Positions 13,701 to 28,000 of a stretch of DNA of 64,000 nt are shown piece by piece. The number at the start of each line of letters is the position of its first letter. Within the stretch, counting starts at the first letter, position 1. Source of the DNA: Hippophae tibetana (lineage: Eukaryota > Streptophyta > Magnoliopsida > Rosales > Elaeagnaceae); NCBI GenBank assembly GCA_037013495.1, contig JAZDXN010000013.1, forward strand, positions 868,001-932,000, written 5' to 3'. The translations under genes and the position numbers were made by a program. The notes below the pieces were generated by a model. It was given only the letters and a program-made list of their open reading frames with translations. It made no database searches and was not told the origin of the DNA.

Positions 13701-16700
13701 CATTTTTTTATGAGAGCTAATTAATCTATGCATATTTTAACGATGCAAACTGTCGGACACACGCTCCTCCGTATTTTCCTTCAATGACAAAGTACGTGAT
13801 TGGTTAACCACCTAACATTAAATACTTACATCCACATTGCTTCTAGGTATAATATTTTGTCACTTATGTTTTATCTTACACTTTCTAGCGAACAAGATAT
13901 ATTTTCTCGTCATTGTGGCAAACCTATCTAAACAAAATCATTTTGTAGTTAGACCTATTGATGGAGCATTCAATAACTTGGAACCTGTAGTTTTGATACC
14001 TCAATGTACTTAAATTATGTTTAAACTCATGATTGCATGTCAGAGCGGAGAGGCACGTCGTTGTATATTCCTTTGTTTAGAAACACCTTATCTTAATGCA
14101 CACAACCGTGTTCAATTTCAATAAGAATAGATTCATCTTCTTCTCGTCCTTGAAACTCACCAAGCCATATAAGAGATGAAAAGGTTGGAATTCATTAAGC
14201 AAGTTTGTTTGGTAACTTGAGCGTTTTATATTTGGGTTTTTAGTCTATTTCTCTTTGTGAAGTTTGAAGTAATCTTTACAAACGGTACTTTCTTTGTACC
14301 ATTAGTAAAAGAAATATACTCGAAATAAGCTTCAAGGAATTAGTTACTTGTTATTGAAGGGGTTTTCCTCATTACAGTTGGTTCCAAAATAACGAAGAGG
14401 TCTCAATTCAAATACTACATTTTTTTATGAGAGCTAATTAATCTATGTATAATTTAACGATGCAAACTGTCGGACACACGCAACTGTGTATCTTCCTTCA
14501 ATGACGAAGTACGTGATCGGTTAACCACCAAACATTATATACTTACACCCACATTGCTTCTAGGTATAATATTTTGTCACTTATGTTTTATCTTACACTT
14601 TCTAGCGAACAAGATATATTTGCTCGTCATTGTGGCAAACCTATCTAAACAAAATCATTTTGTAGTTAGACATATTGATGGAGCATTCTATAACTTGGAA
14701 CCTGTAGTTTTGATAAGTCAATGTACTTAAATTATGTTTAAACTCATGATTGCATGTCAGAGCGGAGAGGCACGTCGTTGTATATTCCTTTGTTTAGAAA
14801 CACCTTATCTTAATGCACACAACCGTGTTCAATTTCAATAAGAATAGATTCATCTTCTTCTCGTCCTTGAAACTCACCAAGCCATATAAGAGATGAAAAG
14901 GTTGGAATTCATTAAGCAAGTTTGTTTGGTAACTTGAGCGTTTTATATTTGGGTTTTTAGTCTATTTCTCTTTGTGAAGTTTGAAGTAATCTTTACAAAC
15001 GGTACTTTCTTTGTACCATTAGTAAAAGAAATATACTCGAAATAAGCTTCAAGCAATTAGTTACTTGTTATTGAAGGGGTTTTCCTCATTACAGTTGGTT
15101 AAAAAATAACGAAGAGGTCTCAATTCAAATACTACATTTTTTTATGAGAGCTAATTAATCTATGTATAATTTAACGATGCAAACTGTCGGACACACGCAA
15201 CTGTGTATCTTCCTTCAATGACGAAGTACGTGATCGGTTAACCACCAAACATTATATACTTACACCCACATTGCTTCTAGGTATAATATTTTGTCACTTA
15301 TTTTTTATCTTACACTTTCTAGCGAACAAGATATATTTGCTCGTCATTGTGGCAAACCTATCTAAACAAAATCATTTTGTAGTTAGACATATTGATGGAG
15401 CATTCTATAACTTGGAACCTGTAGTTTTGATACCTCAATGTACTTAAATTATGTTTAAACTCATGATTGCATGTCAGAGCGGAGAGGCACGTCGTTGTAT
15501 ATTCCTTTATTTAGAAACACCTTATCTTTTTGCACACAACCGTGTTCAATTTCAATAAGAATAGATTCATCTTCTTCTCGTCCTTGAAACTCACCAAGCC
15601 ATATAAGAGATGAAAAGGTTGGAATTCATTAAGCAAGTTTGTTTGGTAACTTGAGCGTTTTATATTTGGGTTTTTAGTCTATTTGTCTTTGTGAAGTTTG
15701 AAGTAATCTTTACAAACGGTACTTTCTTTGTACCATTAGTGAAAGAAATATACTCGAAATAAGCTTCAAGCAATTAGTTACTTGTTATTGAAGGGGTTTT
15801 CCTCATTACAGTTGGTTCCAAAATAACGAAGATGTCTCAATTCAAATACTACATTTTTTTATGAGAGCTAATTAATCTATGTATAATTTAACGATGCAAA
15901 CTGTCGGACACACGCTCCTCCGTATTTTCCTTCAATGACAAAGTACGTGATTGGTTAACCACCTAACATTAAATACTTACATCCACATTGCTTCTAGGTA
16001 TAATATTTTGTCACTTATGTTTTATCTTACACTTTCTAGCGAACAAGATATATTTGCTCGTCAATGTGGCAAACCTATCTAAACAAAATCATTTTGTAGT
16101 TAGACATATTGATGGAGCATTCTATAACTTGCAACCTGTAGTTTTGATACCTCAATGTACTTAAATTATGTTTAAACTCATGATTGCATGTCAGAGCGGA
16201 GAGGCACGTCGTTGTATATTCCTTTGTTTAGAAACACCTTATCTTTTTGCACACAACCGTGTTCAATTTCAATAAGAATAGATTCATCTTCTTCTCGTCC
16301 TTGAAACTCACCAAGCCATATAAGAGATGAAAAGGTTGGAATGCATTAAGCAAGTTTGTTTGGTTACTTGAGCGTTTTATATTTGGGTTTTTAGTCTATT
16401 TCTCTTTGTGAAGTTTGAAGTAATCTTTACAAACGGTACTTTATTTGTACTATTAGTAAAGGAAATATCCTCGAAATAAGCTTCAATCAATTAGTTACTT
16501 GTTATTGAAGGGGTTTTCCTCATTACAGTTGGTTCAAAAATAACGAATAGGCTCAATTGAAATGCTACATTTTTTTATGAGAGCTAATTAATATATGCAT
16601 AATTTAACGATGCATATTGTCGGACACACGCTCCTGCGTATCTTCCTTCAATGACAAAGTACGTGATCGGTTAACCACCAAACATTAAATACTTACGTCC

Positions 16701-17197
16701 ACATTGCTTCTAGGTATAATATTTTGTCACTTATGTTTTATCTTACACTTTCTAGCGAACAAGATATATTTGCTCGTCATTGTGGCAAACCTATCTAAAC
16801 AAAATCATTTTGTAGTTAGACATATTGATGGAGCATTCTATAACTTGCAACCTGTAGTTTTGATACCTCAATGTACTTAAATTATGTTTAAACTCATGAT
16901 TGCATGTCAGAGCGGAGAGGCACGTCGTTGTATATTCCTTTGTTTAGAAACACCTTATCTTTTTGCACACAACCGTGTTCAATTTCAATAAGAATAGATT
17001 CATCTTCTTCTCGTCCTTGAAACTCACCAAGCCATATAAGAGATGAAAAGGTTGGAATTCATTAAGCAAGTTTGTTTGGTAACTTGAGCGTTTTATATTT
17101 GGGTTTTTAGTCTATTTCTCTTTGTGAAGTTTGAAGTAATCTTTACAAACGTTACTTTCTTTGTACCATTAGTAAAAGAAATATACTCGAAATAAGC
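10746..17197 (+). repeat. Nine-monomer higher-order repeat, copy 1 (6,452 bp)
   Basis: Monomers start at 10746 (B), 11463 (C), 12180 (C'), 12897, 13614, 14331 (D), 15048 (D'), 15765 (E) and 16482 (A). The block matches the following 6,452 bp in order and in shared rare variants: GTAATGAAG at 11521 and 17973; TCTTCCCGTC at 11271 and 17723; GTGTACAATTTC near 12675 and 19127; ACAAATGGTAC near 12845 and 19297; CTCGTACTTG near 13427 and 19879; the CGTCAATGTGG variant near 16060 and 22511. The copies differ at scattered single bases, for example CACCTAGCCAT near 12008 is private to copy 1. This is a segmental tandem duplication of a composite unit. Confidence 0.88.
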
Positions 17198-20100
17198 TTC
17201 AAGCAATTTGTTACTTGTTATTGAAGGGGTTTTCCTCATTACAGTTGGTTCCAAAATAACGAAGCGGTCTCAATTCAAATACTACATTTTTTTATGAGAG
17301 CTAATTAATCTATGTATAATTTAACGATGCAAACTGTCGGACACACGCAACTGTGTATCTTCCTTCAATGACGAAGTACGTGATCGGTTAACCACCAAAC
17401 ATTAAATACTTACACCCACATTGCTTCTAGGTATAATATTTTGTCACTTATGTTTTATCTTACACTTTCTAGCGAACAAGATATATTTTCTCGTCATTGT
17501 GGCAAACCTATCTAAACAAAATCATTTTGTAGTTAGACATATTGATGGAGCATTCTATAACTTGGAACCTGTAGTTTTGATACCTCAATGTACTTAAATT
17601 ATGTTTAAACTCATGATTGCATGTCAGAGCGGAGAGGCACGTCGTTGTATATTCATAGGTTTAGAAACACCTTATCTTTTTGCACACAACCGTGTTCAAT
17701 TTCATCAAGAATAGATTCACCTTCTTCCCGTCCTTGAAACTCACCAAGCCATATAAGAGAAGAAGAGGTTGGAATGCATTAAGCAAGTTTGTTTGGTTAC
17801 TTGAGCGTTTTATATTTGGGTTTTTAGTCTATTTCTCTTTGTGAAGTTTGAAGTAATCTTTACCAACGGTACTTTCTTTGTACCATTAGTAAAAGAAATA
17901 TCCTCATAATAAGCTTCACGCAATTAGTTACTTGTTATTGAAGGGGTTTTCCTCATTACAGTTGGTTCCAAAGTAATGAAGAGGTCTCAATTCAAATACT
18001 ACATTTTTTTATGAGAGCTAATTAATCTATGCATATTTTAACGATGCAAACTGTCGGACACACGCTCCTCCGTATTTTCCTTCAATGACAAAGTACGTGA
18101 TTGGTTAACCACCTAACATTAAATACTTACATCCACATTGCTTCTAGGTATAATATTTTGTCACTTATGTTTTATCTTACACTTTCTAGCGAACAAGATA
18201 TATTTTCTCGTCATTGTGGCAAACCTATCTTAACAAAATCATTTTGTAGTTAGACCTATTGATGGAGCATTCTATGACTTGGAACCTGTAGTTTTGATAC
18301 CTCAATGTACTTAAATTATGTTTAAACTCATGATTTCATGTCAGAGCGGAGAGGCACGTCGTTGTAGATTCCTAGGTTTAGAAACACCTTATCTTTTTGC
18401 ACACAACCGTGTTCAATTTCATCAAGAATAGATTCATCTTCTTCTCGTCCTTGAAACTCACCAAGCCATATAAGAGAAGAAAATGTTGGAATGCATTAAG
18501 CAAGTTTGTTTGGTAACTTGAGCGTTTTATATTTGGGTTTTTAGTCTATTTCTCTTTGGGAAGTTTGAAGTAATCTTTACAAACGGTACTTTCTCTGTAC
18601 CATTAGTTAAAGAAATATCCTCGAAATAAGCTTCACGCAATTAGTTACTTGTTATTGAAGGGGTTTTCCTCATTACAGTTGGTTCCAAAATAATGAAGAG
18701 GTCTCAATTCAAATACTACATTTTTTTATGAGAGCTAATTAATCTATGCATATTTTAACGATGCAAACTGTCGGACACACGCTCCTCCGTATTTTCCTTC
18801 AATGACAAAGTACGTGATTGGTTAACCACCTAACATTAAATACTTACATCCACATTGCTTCTAGGTATAATATTTTGTCACTTATGTTTTATCTTACACT
18901 TTCTAGCAAACAAGATATATTTTCTCGTCATTGTGGCAAACCTATCTAAACAAAATCATTTTGTAGTTAGACCTATTGATGGAGCATTCTATAACTTGGA
19001 ACCTGTAGTTTTGATACCTCAATGTACTTAAATTATGTTAAAACTCATGATTGCATGTCAGAGCGGAGAGGCACGTCGTTGTATATTCCTTTGTTTAGAA
19101 ACACCTTATCTTTTTGCACACAACCGTGTACAATTTCAATAAGAATAGATTCATCTTCTTCTCGTCCTTGAAACTCTCCAAGCCATATAAGAGATGAAAA
19201 GGTTGGAATTCATTAAGCAAGTTTGTTTGGTAACTTGAGCGTTTTATATTTGGGTTTTTAGTCTATTTCTCTTTGTGAAGTTTGAAGTAATCTTTACAAA
19301 TGGTACTTTCTTTGTACCATTAGTAAAAGAAATATACTCGAAATAAGCTTCAAGCAATTAGTTACTTGTTATTGAAGGGGTTTTCCTCATTACAGTTGGT
19401 TCCAAAATAATGAAGAGGTCTCAATTCAAATACTACATTTTTTTATGAGAGCTAATTAATCTATGCATAATTTAACGATGCAAATTGTCGGACACACGCT
19501 CCTGCGTATCTTCCTTCAATGACAAAGTACGTGATCGGTTAACCACCAAACATTAAATACTTACGTCCACATTGCTTCTAGGTATAATATTTTTTCACTT
19601 ATGTTTTATCTTACACTTTCTAGCGAACAAGATATATTTGCTCGTCATTGTGGCAAACATATCTAAACAAAATCATTTTGTAGTTAGATATATTGATGGA
19701 GCATTCAATAACTTGGAACCTGTAGTTTTGATACCTCAATGTACTTAAATTATGTTTAAACTCATGATTGCATGTCAGAGCGGAGAGGCACGTCGTTGTA
19801 TATTCCTTTGTTTAGAAACACCTTATCTTAATGCACACAACCGTGTTCAATTTCAATAAGAATAGATTCATCTTCTTCTCGTACTTGAAACTCACCAAGC
19901 CATATAAGAGATGAAAAGGTTGGAATTCATTAAGCAAGTTTGTTTGGTAACTTGAGCGTTTTATATTTGGGTTTTTAGTCTATTTCTCTTTGTGAAGTTT
20001 GAAGTAATCTTTACAAACGGTACTTTCTTTGTACCATTAGTAAAAGAAATATACTCGAAATAAGCTTCAAGGAATTAGTTACTTGTTATTGAAGGGGTTT

Positions 20101-21499
20101 TCCTCATTACAGTTGGTTCCAAAATAACGAAGAGGTCTCAATTCAAATACTACATTTTTTTATGAGAGCTAATTAATCTATGCATATTTTAATGATGCAA
20201 ACTGTCGGACACACGCTCCTCCGTATTTTCCTTCAATGACAAAGTACGTGATTGGTTAACCACCTAACATTAAATACTTACATCCACATTGCTTCTAGGT
20301 ATAATATTTTGTCACTTATGTTTTATCTTACACTTTCTAGCGAACAAGATATATTTTCTCGTCATTGTGGCAAACCTATCTAAACAAAATCATTTTGTAG
20401 TTAGACCTATTGATGGAGCATTCAATAACTTGGAACCTGTAGTTTTGATACCTCAATGTACTTAAATTATGTTTAAACTCATGATTGCATGTCAGAGCGG
20501 AGAGGCACGTCGTTGTATATTCCTTTGTTTAGAAACACCTTATCTTAATGCACACAACCGTGTTCAATTTCAATAAGAATAGATTCATCTTCTTCTCGTC
20601 CTTGAAACTCACCAAGCCATATAAGAGATGAAAAGGTTGGAATTCATTAAGCAAGTTTGTTTGGTAACTTGAGCGTTTTATATTTGGGTTTTTAGTCTAT
20701 TTCTCTTTGTGAAGTTTGAAGTAATCTTTACAAACGGTACTTTCTTTGTACCATTAGTAAAAGAAATATACTCGAAATAAGCTTCAAGGAATTAGTTACT
20801 TGTTATTGAAGGGGTTTTCCTCATTACAGTTGGTTCCAAAATAACGAAGAGGTCTCAATTCAAATACTACATTTTTTTATGAGAGCTAATTAATCTATGT
20901 ATAATTTAACGATGCAAACTGTCGGACACACGCAACTGTGTATCTTCCTTCAATGACGAAGTACGTGATCGGTTAACCACCAAACATTATATACTTACAC
21001 CCACATTGCTTCTAGGTATAATATTTTGTCACTTATGTTTTATCTTACACTTTCTAGCGAACAAGATATATTTGCTCGTCATTGTGGCAAACCTATCTAA
21101 ACAAAATCATTTTGTAGTTAGACATATTGATGGAGCATTCTATAACTTGGAACCTGTAGTTTTGATACCTCAATGTACTTAAATTATGTTTAAACTCATG
21201 ATTTCATGTCAGAGCGGAGAGGCACGTCGTTGTATATTCCTTTGTTTAGAAACACCTTATCTTAATGCACACAACCGTGTTCAATTTCAATAAGAATAGA
21301 TTCATCTTCTTCTCGTCCTTGAAACTCACCAAGCCATATAAGAGATGAAAAGGTTGGAATTCATTAAGCAAGTTTGTTTGGTAACTTGAGCGTTTTATAT
21401 TTGGGTTTTTAGTCTATTTCTCTTTGTGAAGTTTGAAGTAATCTTTACAAACGGTACTTTCTTTGTACCATTAGTAAAAGAAATATACTCGAAATAAGC

Positions 21500-22216
21500 T
21501 TCAAGCAATTAGTTACTTGTTATTGAAGGGGTTTTCCTCATTACAGTTGGTTCCAAAATAACGAAGAGGTCTCAATTCAAATACTACATTTTTTTATGAG
21601 AGCTAATTAATCTATGTATAATTTAACGATGCAAACTGTCGGACACACGCAACTGTGTATCTTCCTTCAATGACGAAGTACGTGATCGGTTAACCACCAA
21701 ACATTATATACTTACACCCACATTGCTTCTAGGTATAATATTTTGTCACTTATGTTTTATCTTACACTTTCTAGCGAACAAGATATATTTGCTCGTCATT
21801 GTGGCAAACCTATCTAAACAAAATCATTTTGTAGTTAGACATATTGATGGAGCATTCTATAACTTGGAACCTGTAGTTTTGATACCTCAATGTACTTAAA
21901 TTATGTTTAAACTCATGATTGCATGTCAGAGCGGAGAGGCACGTCGTTGTATATTCCTTTATTTAGAAACACCTTATCTTTTTGCACACAACCGTGTTCA
22001 ATTTCAATAAGAATAGATTCATCTTCTTCTCGTCCTTGAAACTCACCAAGCCATATAAGAGATGAAAAGGTTGGAATTCATTAAGCAAGTTTGTTTGGTA
22101 ACTTGAGCGTTTTATATTTGGGTTTTTAGTCTATTTGTCTTTGTGAAGTTTGAAGTAATCTTTACAAACGGTACTTTCTTTGTACCATTAGTGAAAGAAA
22201 TATACTCGAAATAAGC
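21500..22216 (+). repeat. Representative satellite monomer (type D') with its conserved internal motifs
   Basis: A typical 717-bp unit, chosen to locate features that recur in almost every monomer. AAGCTT (HindIII) spans 21496-21501 at the junction. GGTTAACC, an 8-bp palindrome, is at 21688-21695; in C and E monomers it extends to TGGTTAACCA. The dyad ACAAAAT-C-ATTTTGT is at 21818-21832. GTTTAAAC, another 8-bp palindrome, is at 21905-21912. GGTAC, a 7-nt loop and GTACC form a short stem-loop at 22170-22186. No sequence matching the CENP-B box pattern (TTCG....A..CGGG) was noticed. The length is close to four nucleosome repeats of about 179 bp, which is an arithmetic observation only. Confidence 0.85.
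21818..21832. other. 15-bp perfect dyad, conserved across monomers
   Basis: ACAAAAT and ATTTTGT are exact inverted repeats around one C. The same 15 bases lie at the equivalent place in nearly every monomer I read. Exceptions are two related monomers where substitutions turned the left half into an A-tract (3898-3906 and 9627-9636), and some where a neighbouring base changed (for example CTTAACAAAATC near 11778). A protein-binding role is possible but not shown; AT-rich sequence gives dyads of this size by chance and satellite homogenisation then copies them. Confidence 0.6.
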
Positions 22217-25082
22217 TTCAAGCAATTAGTTACTTGTTATTGAAGGGGTTTTCCTCATTACAGTTGGTTCCAAAATAACGAAGATGTCTCAATTCAAATA
22301 CTACATTTTTTTATGAGAGCTAATTAATCTATGTATAATTTAACGATGCAAACTGTCGGACACACGCTCCTCCGTATTTTCCTTCAATGACAAAGTACGT
22401 GATTGGTTAACCACCTAACATTAAATACTTACATCCACATTGCTTCTAGGTATAATATTTTGTCACTTATGTTTTATCTTACACTTTCTAGCGAACAAGA
22501 TATATTTGCTCGTCAATGTGGCAAACCTATCTAAACAAAATCATTTTGTAGTTAGACATATTGATGGAGCATTCTATAACTTGCAACCTGTAGTTTTGAT
22601 ACCTCAATGTACTTAAATTATGTTTAAACTCATGATTGCATGTCAGAGCGGAGAGGCACGTCGTTGTATATTCCTTTGTTTAGAAACACCTTATCTTTTT
22701 GCACACAACCGTGTTCAATTTCAATAAGAATAGATTCATCTTCTTCTCGTCCTTGAAACTCACCAAGCCATATAAGAGATGAAAAGGTTGGAATGCATTA
22801 AGCAAGTTTGTTTGGTTACTTGAGCGTTTTATATTTGGGTTTTTAGTCTATTTCTCTTTGTGAAGTTTGAAGTAATCTTTACAAACGGTACTTTATTTGT
22901 ACTATTAGTAAAGGAAATATCCTCGAAATAAGCTTCAATCAATTAGTTACTTGTTATTGAAGGGGTTTTCCTCATTACAGTTGGTTCCAAAATAACGAAT
23001 AGGCTCAATTGAAATGCTACATTTTTTTATGAGAGCTAATTAATATATGCATAATTTAACGATGCATATTGTCGGACACACGCTCCTGCGTATCTTCCTT
23101 CAATGACAAAGTACGTGATCGGTTAACCACCAAACATTAAATACTTACGTCCACATTGCTTCTAGGTATAATATTTTGTCACTTATGTTTTATCTTACAC
23201 TTTCTAGCGAACAAGATATATTTGCTCGTCATTGTGGCAAACCTATCTAAACAAAATCATTTTGTAGTTAGACATATTGATGGAGCATTCTATAACTTGC
23301 AACCTGTAGTTTTGATACCTCAATGTACTTAAATTATGTTTAAACTCATGATTGCATGTCAGAGCGGAGAGGCACGTCGTTGTATATTCCTTTGTTTAGA
23401 AACACCTTATCTTTTTGCACACAACCGTGTTCAATTTCAATAAGAATAGATTCATCTTCTTCTCGTCCTTGAAACTCACCAAGCCATATAAGAGATGAAA
23501 AGGTTGGAATTCATTAAGCAAGTTTGTTTGGTAACTTGAGCGTTTTATATTTGGGTTTTTAGTCTATTTGTCTTTGTGAAGTTTGAAGTAATCTTTACAA
23601 ACGGTACTTTCTTTGTACCATTAGTGAAAGAAATATACTCGAAATAAGCTTCAAGCAATTAGTTACTTGTTATTGAAGGGGTTTTCCTCATTACAGTTGG
23701 TTCCAAAATAACGAAGATGTCTCAATTCAAATACTACATTTTTTTATGAGAGCTAATTAATCTATGTATAATTTAACGATGCAAACTGTCGGACACACGC
23801 TCCTCCGTATTTTCCTTCAATGACAAAGTACGTGATTGGTTAACCACCTAACATTAAATACTTACATCCACATTGCTTCTAGGTATAATATTTTGTCACT
23901 TATGTTTTATCTTACACTTTCTAGCGAACAAGATATATTTGCTCGTCAATGTGGCAAACCTATCTAAACAAAATCATTTTGTAGTTAGACATATTGATGG
24001 AGCATTCTATAACTTGCAACCTGTTGTTTTGATACCTCAATGTACTTAAATTATGTTTAAACTCATGATTGCATGTCAGAGCGGAGAGGCACGTCGTTGT
24101 ATATTCCTTTGTTTAGAAACACCTTATCTTTTTGCACACAACCGTGTTCAATTTCAATAAGAATAGATTCATCTTCTTCTCGTCCTTGAAACTCACCAAG
24201 CCATATAAGAGATGAAAAGGTTGGAATGCATTAAGCAAGTTTGTTTGGTTACTTGAGCGTTTTATATTTGGGTTTTTAGTCTATTTCTCTTTGTGAAGTT
24301 TGAAGTAATCTTTACAAACGGTACTTTATTTGTACTATTAGTAAAGGAAATATCCTCGAAATAAGCTTCAATCAATTAGTTACTTGTTATTGAAGGGGTT
24401 TTCCTCATTACAGTTGGTTCCAAAATAAAGAATAGGCTCAATTGAAATGCTACATTTTTTTATGAGAGCTAATTAATATATGCATAATTTAACGATGCAT
24501 ATTGTCGGACACACGCTCCTGCGTATCTTCCTTCAATGACAAAGTACGTGATCGGTTAACCACCAAACATTAAATACTTACGTCCACATTGCTTCTAGGT
24601 ATAATATTTTGTCACTTATGTTTTATCTTACACTTTCTAGCGAACAAGATATATTTGCTCGTCATTGTGGCAAACCTATCTAAACAAAATCATTTTGTAG
24701 TTAGACATATTGATGGAGCATTCTATAACTTGCAACCTGTAGTTTTGATACCTCAATGTACTTAAATTATGTTTAAACTCATGATTGCATGTCAGAGCGG
24801 AGAGGCACGTCGTTGTATATTCATAGGTTTAGAAACACCTTATCTTAATGCACACAACCGTGTTCAATTTCAATAAGAATAGATTCATCTTCTTCTCGTC
24901 CTTGAAACTCACCAAGCCATATAAGAGATGAAAAGGTTGGAATTCATTAAGCAAGTTTGTTTGGTAACTTGAGCGTTTTATATTTGGGTTTTTAGTCTAT
25001 TTCTCTTTGTGAAGTTTGAAGTCATCTTTACAAACGGTACTTTCTTTGTACCATTAGTAAAAGAAATATACTCGAAATAAGC
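22217..25082 (+). repeat. Two-monomer (E-A) tandem duplication
   Basis: The monomers at 22217 (E) and 22934 (A) are followed by near copies at 23650 (E) and 24367 (A), an offset of 1,433 bp. Both E copies carry the rare CGTCAATGTGG (near 22513 and 23946) and both A copies carry GGCTCAATTGAAATGC. The second A copy switches to a D-like 3' half (TTCATAGG, then CTTATCTTAATGC, near 24820-24850), so it is chimeric. Confidence 0.8.
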
Positions 25083-28000
25083 TTCAAGCAATTAGTTACT
25101 TGTTATTGAAGGGGTTTTCCTCATTACAGTTGGTTCCAAAATAACGAAGAGGTCTCAATTCAAATACTACATTTTTTTATGAGAGCTAATTAATCTATAT
25201 ATAATTTAACGATGCAAACTGTCGGACACACGCAACTGTGTATCTTCCTTCAATGACGAAGTACGTGATCGGTTAACCACCAAACATTATATACTTACAC
25301 CCACATTGCTTCTAGGTATAATATTTTGTCACTTATGTTTTATCTTACACTTTCTAGCGAACAAGATATATTTGCTCGTCATTGTGGCAAACCTATCTAA
25401 ACAAAATCATTTTGTAGTTAGACATATTGATGGAGCATTCTATAACTTGGAACCTGTAGTTTTGATACCTCAATGTACTTAAATTATGTTTAAACTCATG
25501 ATTGCATGTCATAGCGGAGAGGCACGTCGTTGTATATTCCTTTATTTAGAAACACCTTATCTTTTTGCACACAACCGTGTTCAATTTCAATAAGAATAGA
25601 TTCATCTTCTTCTCGTCCTTGAAACTCACCAAGCCATATAAGAGATCAAAAGGTTGGAATTCATTAAGCAAGTTTGTTTGGTAACTTGAGCGTTTTATAT
25701 TTGGGTTTTTAGTCTATTTCTCTTTGTGAAGTTTGAAGTAATCTTTACAAACGGTACTTTCTTTGTAACATTAGTGAAAGAAATATATTCGAAATAAGCT
25801 TCAAGCAATTAGTTACTTGTTATTGAAGGGGTTTTCCTCATTACAGTTGGTTCCAAAATAACGAAGATGTCTCAATTCAAATACTACATTATTTTATGAG
25901 AGCTAATTAATCTATGTATAATTTAACGATGCAAACTGTCGGACACACGCTCCTCCGTATTTTCCTTCAATAACAAAGTACGTGATTGGTTAAGCACCTA
26001 ACATTAAATACTTACATCCACATTGCTTCTAGGTATAATATTTTGTCACTTATGTTTTATCTTACACTTTCTAGCGAACAAGATATATTTGCTCGTCATT
26101 GTGGCAAACCTATCTAAACAAAATCATTTTGTAGTTAGACATATTGATGGAGCATTCTATAACTTGCAACCTGTAGTTTTGATACCTCAATGTACTTAAA
26201 TTATGTTTAAACTCATGATTGCATGTCAGAGCGGAGAGGCACGTCGTTGTATATTCCTTTGTTTAGAAACACCTTATCTTTTTGCACACAACCGTGTTCA
26301 ATTTCAATAAGAATAGATTCATCTTCTTCTCGTCCTTGAAACTCACCAAGCCATATAAGAGATGAAAAGGTTGGAATTCATTAAGCAAGTTTGTTTGGTA
26401 ACTTGAGCGTTTTATATTTGGGTTTTTAGTCTATTTCTCTTTGTGAAGTTTGAAGTAATCTTTACAAACGTTACTTTCTTTGTACCATTAGTAAAAGAAA
26501 TATACTCGAAATAAGCTTCAAGCAATTAGTTACTTGTTATTGAAGGGGTTTTCCTCATTACAGTTGGTTCCAAAATAACGAAGCGGTCTCAATTCAAATA
26601 CTACATTTTTTTATGAGAGCTAATTAATCTATGTATAATTTAACGATGCAAACTGTCGGACACACGCAACTGTGTATCTTCCTTCAATGACGAAGTACGT
26701 GATCGGTTAACCACCAAACATTAAATACTTACACCCACATTGCTTCTAGGTATAATATTTTGTCACTTATGTTTTATCTTACACTTTCTAGCGAACAAGA
26801 TATATTTTCTCGTCATTGTGGCAAACCTATCTAAACAAAATCATTTTGTAGTTAGACATATTGATGGAGCATTCTATAACTTGGAACCTGTAGTTTTGAT
26901 ACCTCAATGTACTTAAATTATGTTTAAACTCATGATTGCATGTCAGAGCGGAGAGGCACGTCGTTGTATATTCATAGGTTTAGAAACACCTTATCTTAAT
27001 GCACACAACCGTGTTCAATTTCAATAAGAATAGATTCATCTTCTTCTCGTCCTTGAAACTCACCAAGCCATATAAGAGATGAAAAGGTTGGAATTCATTA
27101 AGCAAGTTTGTTTGGTAACTTGAGCGTTTTATATTTGGGTTTTTAGTCTATTTCTCTTTGTGAAGTTTGAAGTCATCTTTACAAACGGTACTTTCTTTGT
27201 ACCATTAGTAAAAGAAATATACTCGAAATAAGCTTCAAGCAATTAGTTACTTGTTATTGAAGGGGTTTTCCTCATTACAGTTGGTTCCAAAATAACGAAG
27301 AGGTCTCAATTCAAATACTACATTTTTTTATGAGAGCTAATTAATCTATGTATAATTTAACGATGCAAACTGTCGGACACACGCAACTGTGTATCTTCCT
27401 TCAATGACGAAGTACGTGATCGGTTAACCACCAAACATTATATACTTACACCCACATTGCTTCTAGGTATAATATTTTGTCACTTATGTTTTATCTTACA
27501 CTTTCTAGCGAACAAGATATATTTGCTCGTCATTGTGGCAAACCTATCTAAACAAAATCATTTTGTAGTTAGACATATTGATGGAGCATTCTATAACTTG
27601 GAACCTGTAGTTTTGATACCTCAATGTACTTAAATTATGTTTAAACTCATGATTGCATGTCATAGCGGAGAGGCACGTCGTTGTATATTCCTTTATTTAG
27701 AAACACCTTATCTTTTTGCACACAACCGTGTTCAATTTCAATAAGAATAGATTCATCTTCTTCTCGTCCTTGAAACTCACCAAGCCATATAAGAGATCAA
27801 AAGGTTGGAATTCATTAAGCAAGTTTGTTTGGTAACTTGAGCGTTTTATATTTGGGTTTTTAGTCTATTTCTCTTTGTGAAGTTTGAAGTAATCTTTACA
27901 AACGGTACTTTCTTTGTACCATTAGTGAAAGAAATATATTCGAAATAAGCTTCAAGCAATTAGTTACTTGTTATTGAAGGGGTTTTCCTCATTACAGTTG

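Larger units (their letters stand above)
17198..23649 (+). repeat. Nine-monomer higher-order repeat, copy 2 (6,452 bp)
   Basis: Same order of monomer types as copy 1, starting at 17198, 17915, 18632, 19349, 20066, 20783, 21500, 22217 and 22934. The last A monomer differs at its 3' end from its counterpart: it has CTATTTGTC and GTGAAAG near 23565-23630, where the monomer at 16482 has AAACGTTAC. Its right end therefore looks taken from a D' monomer by crossing-over or conversion. Confidence 0.88.
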
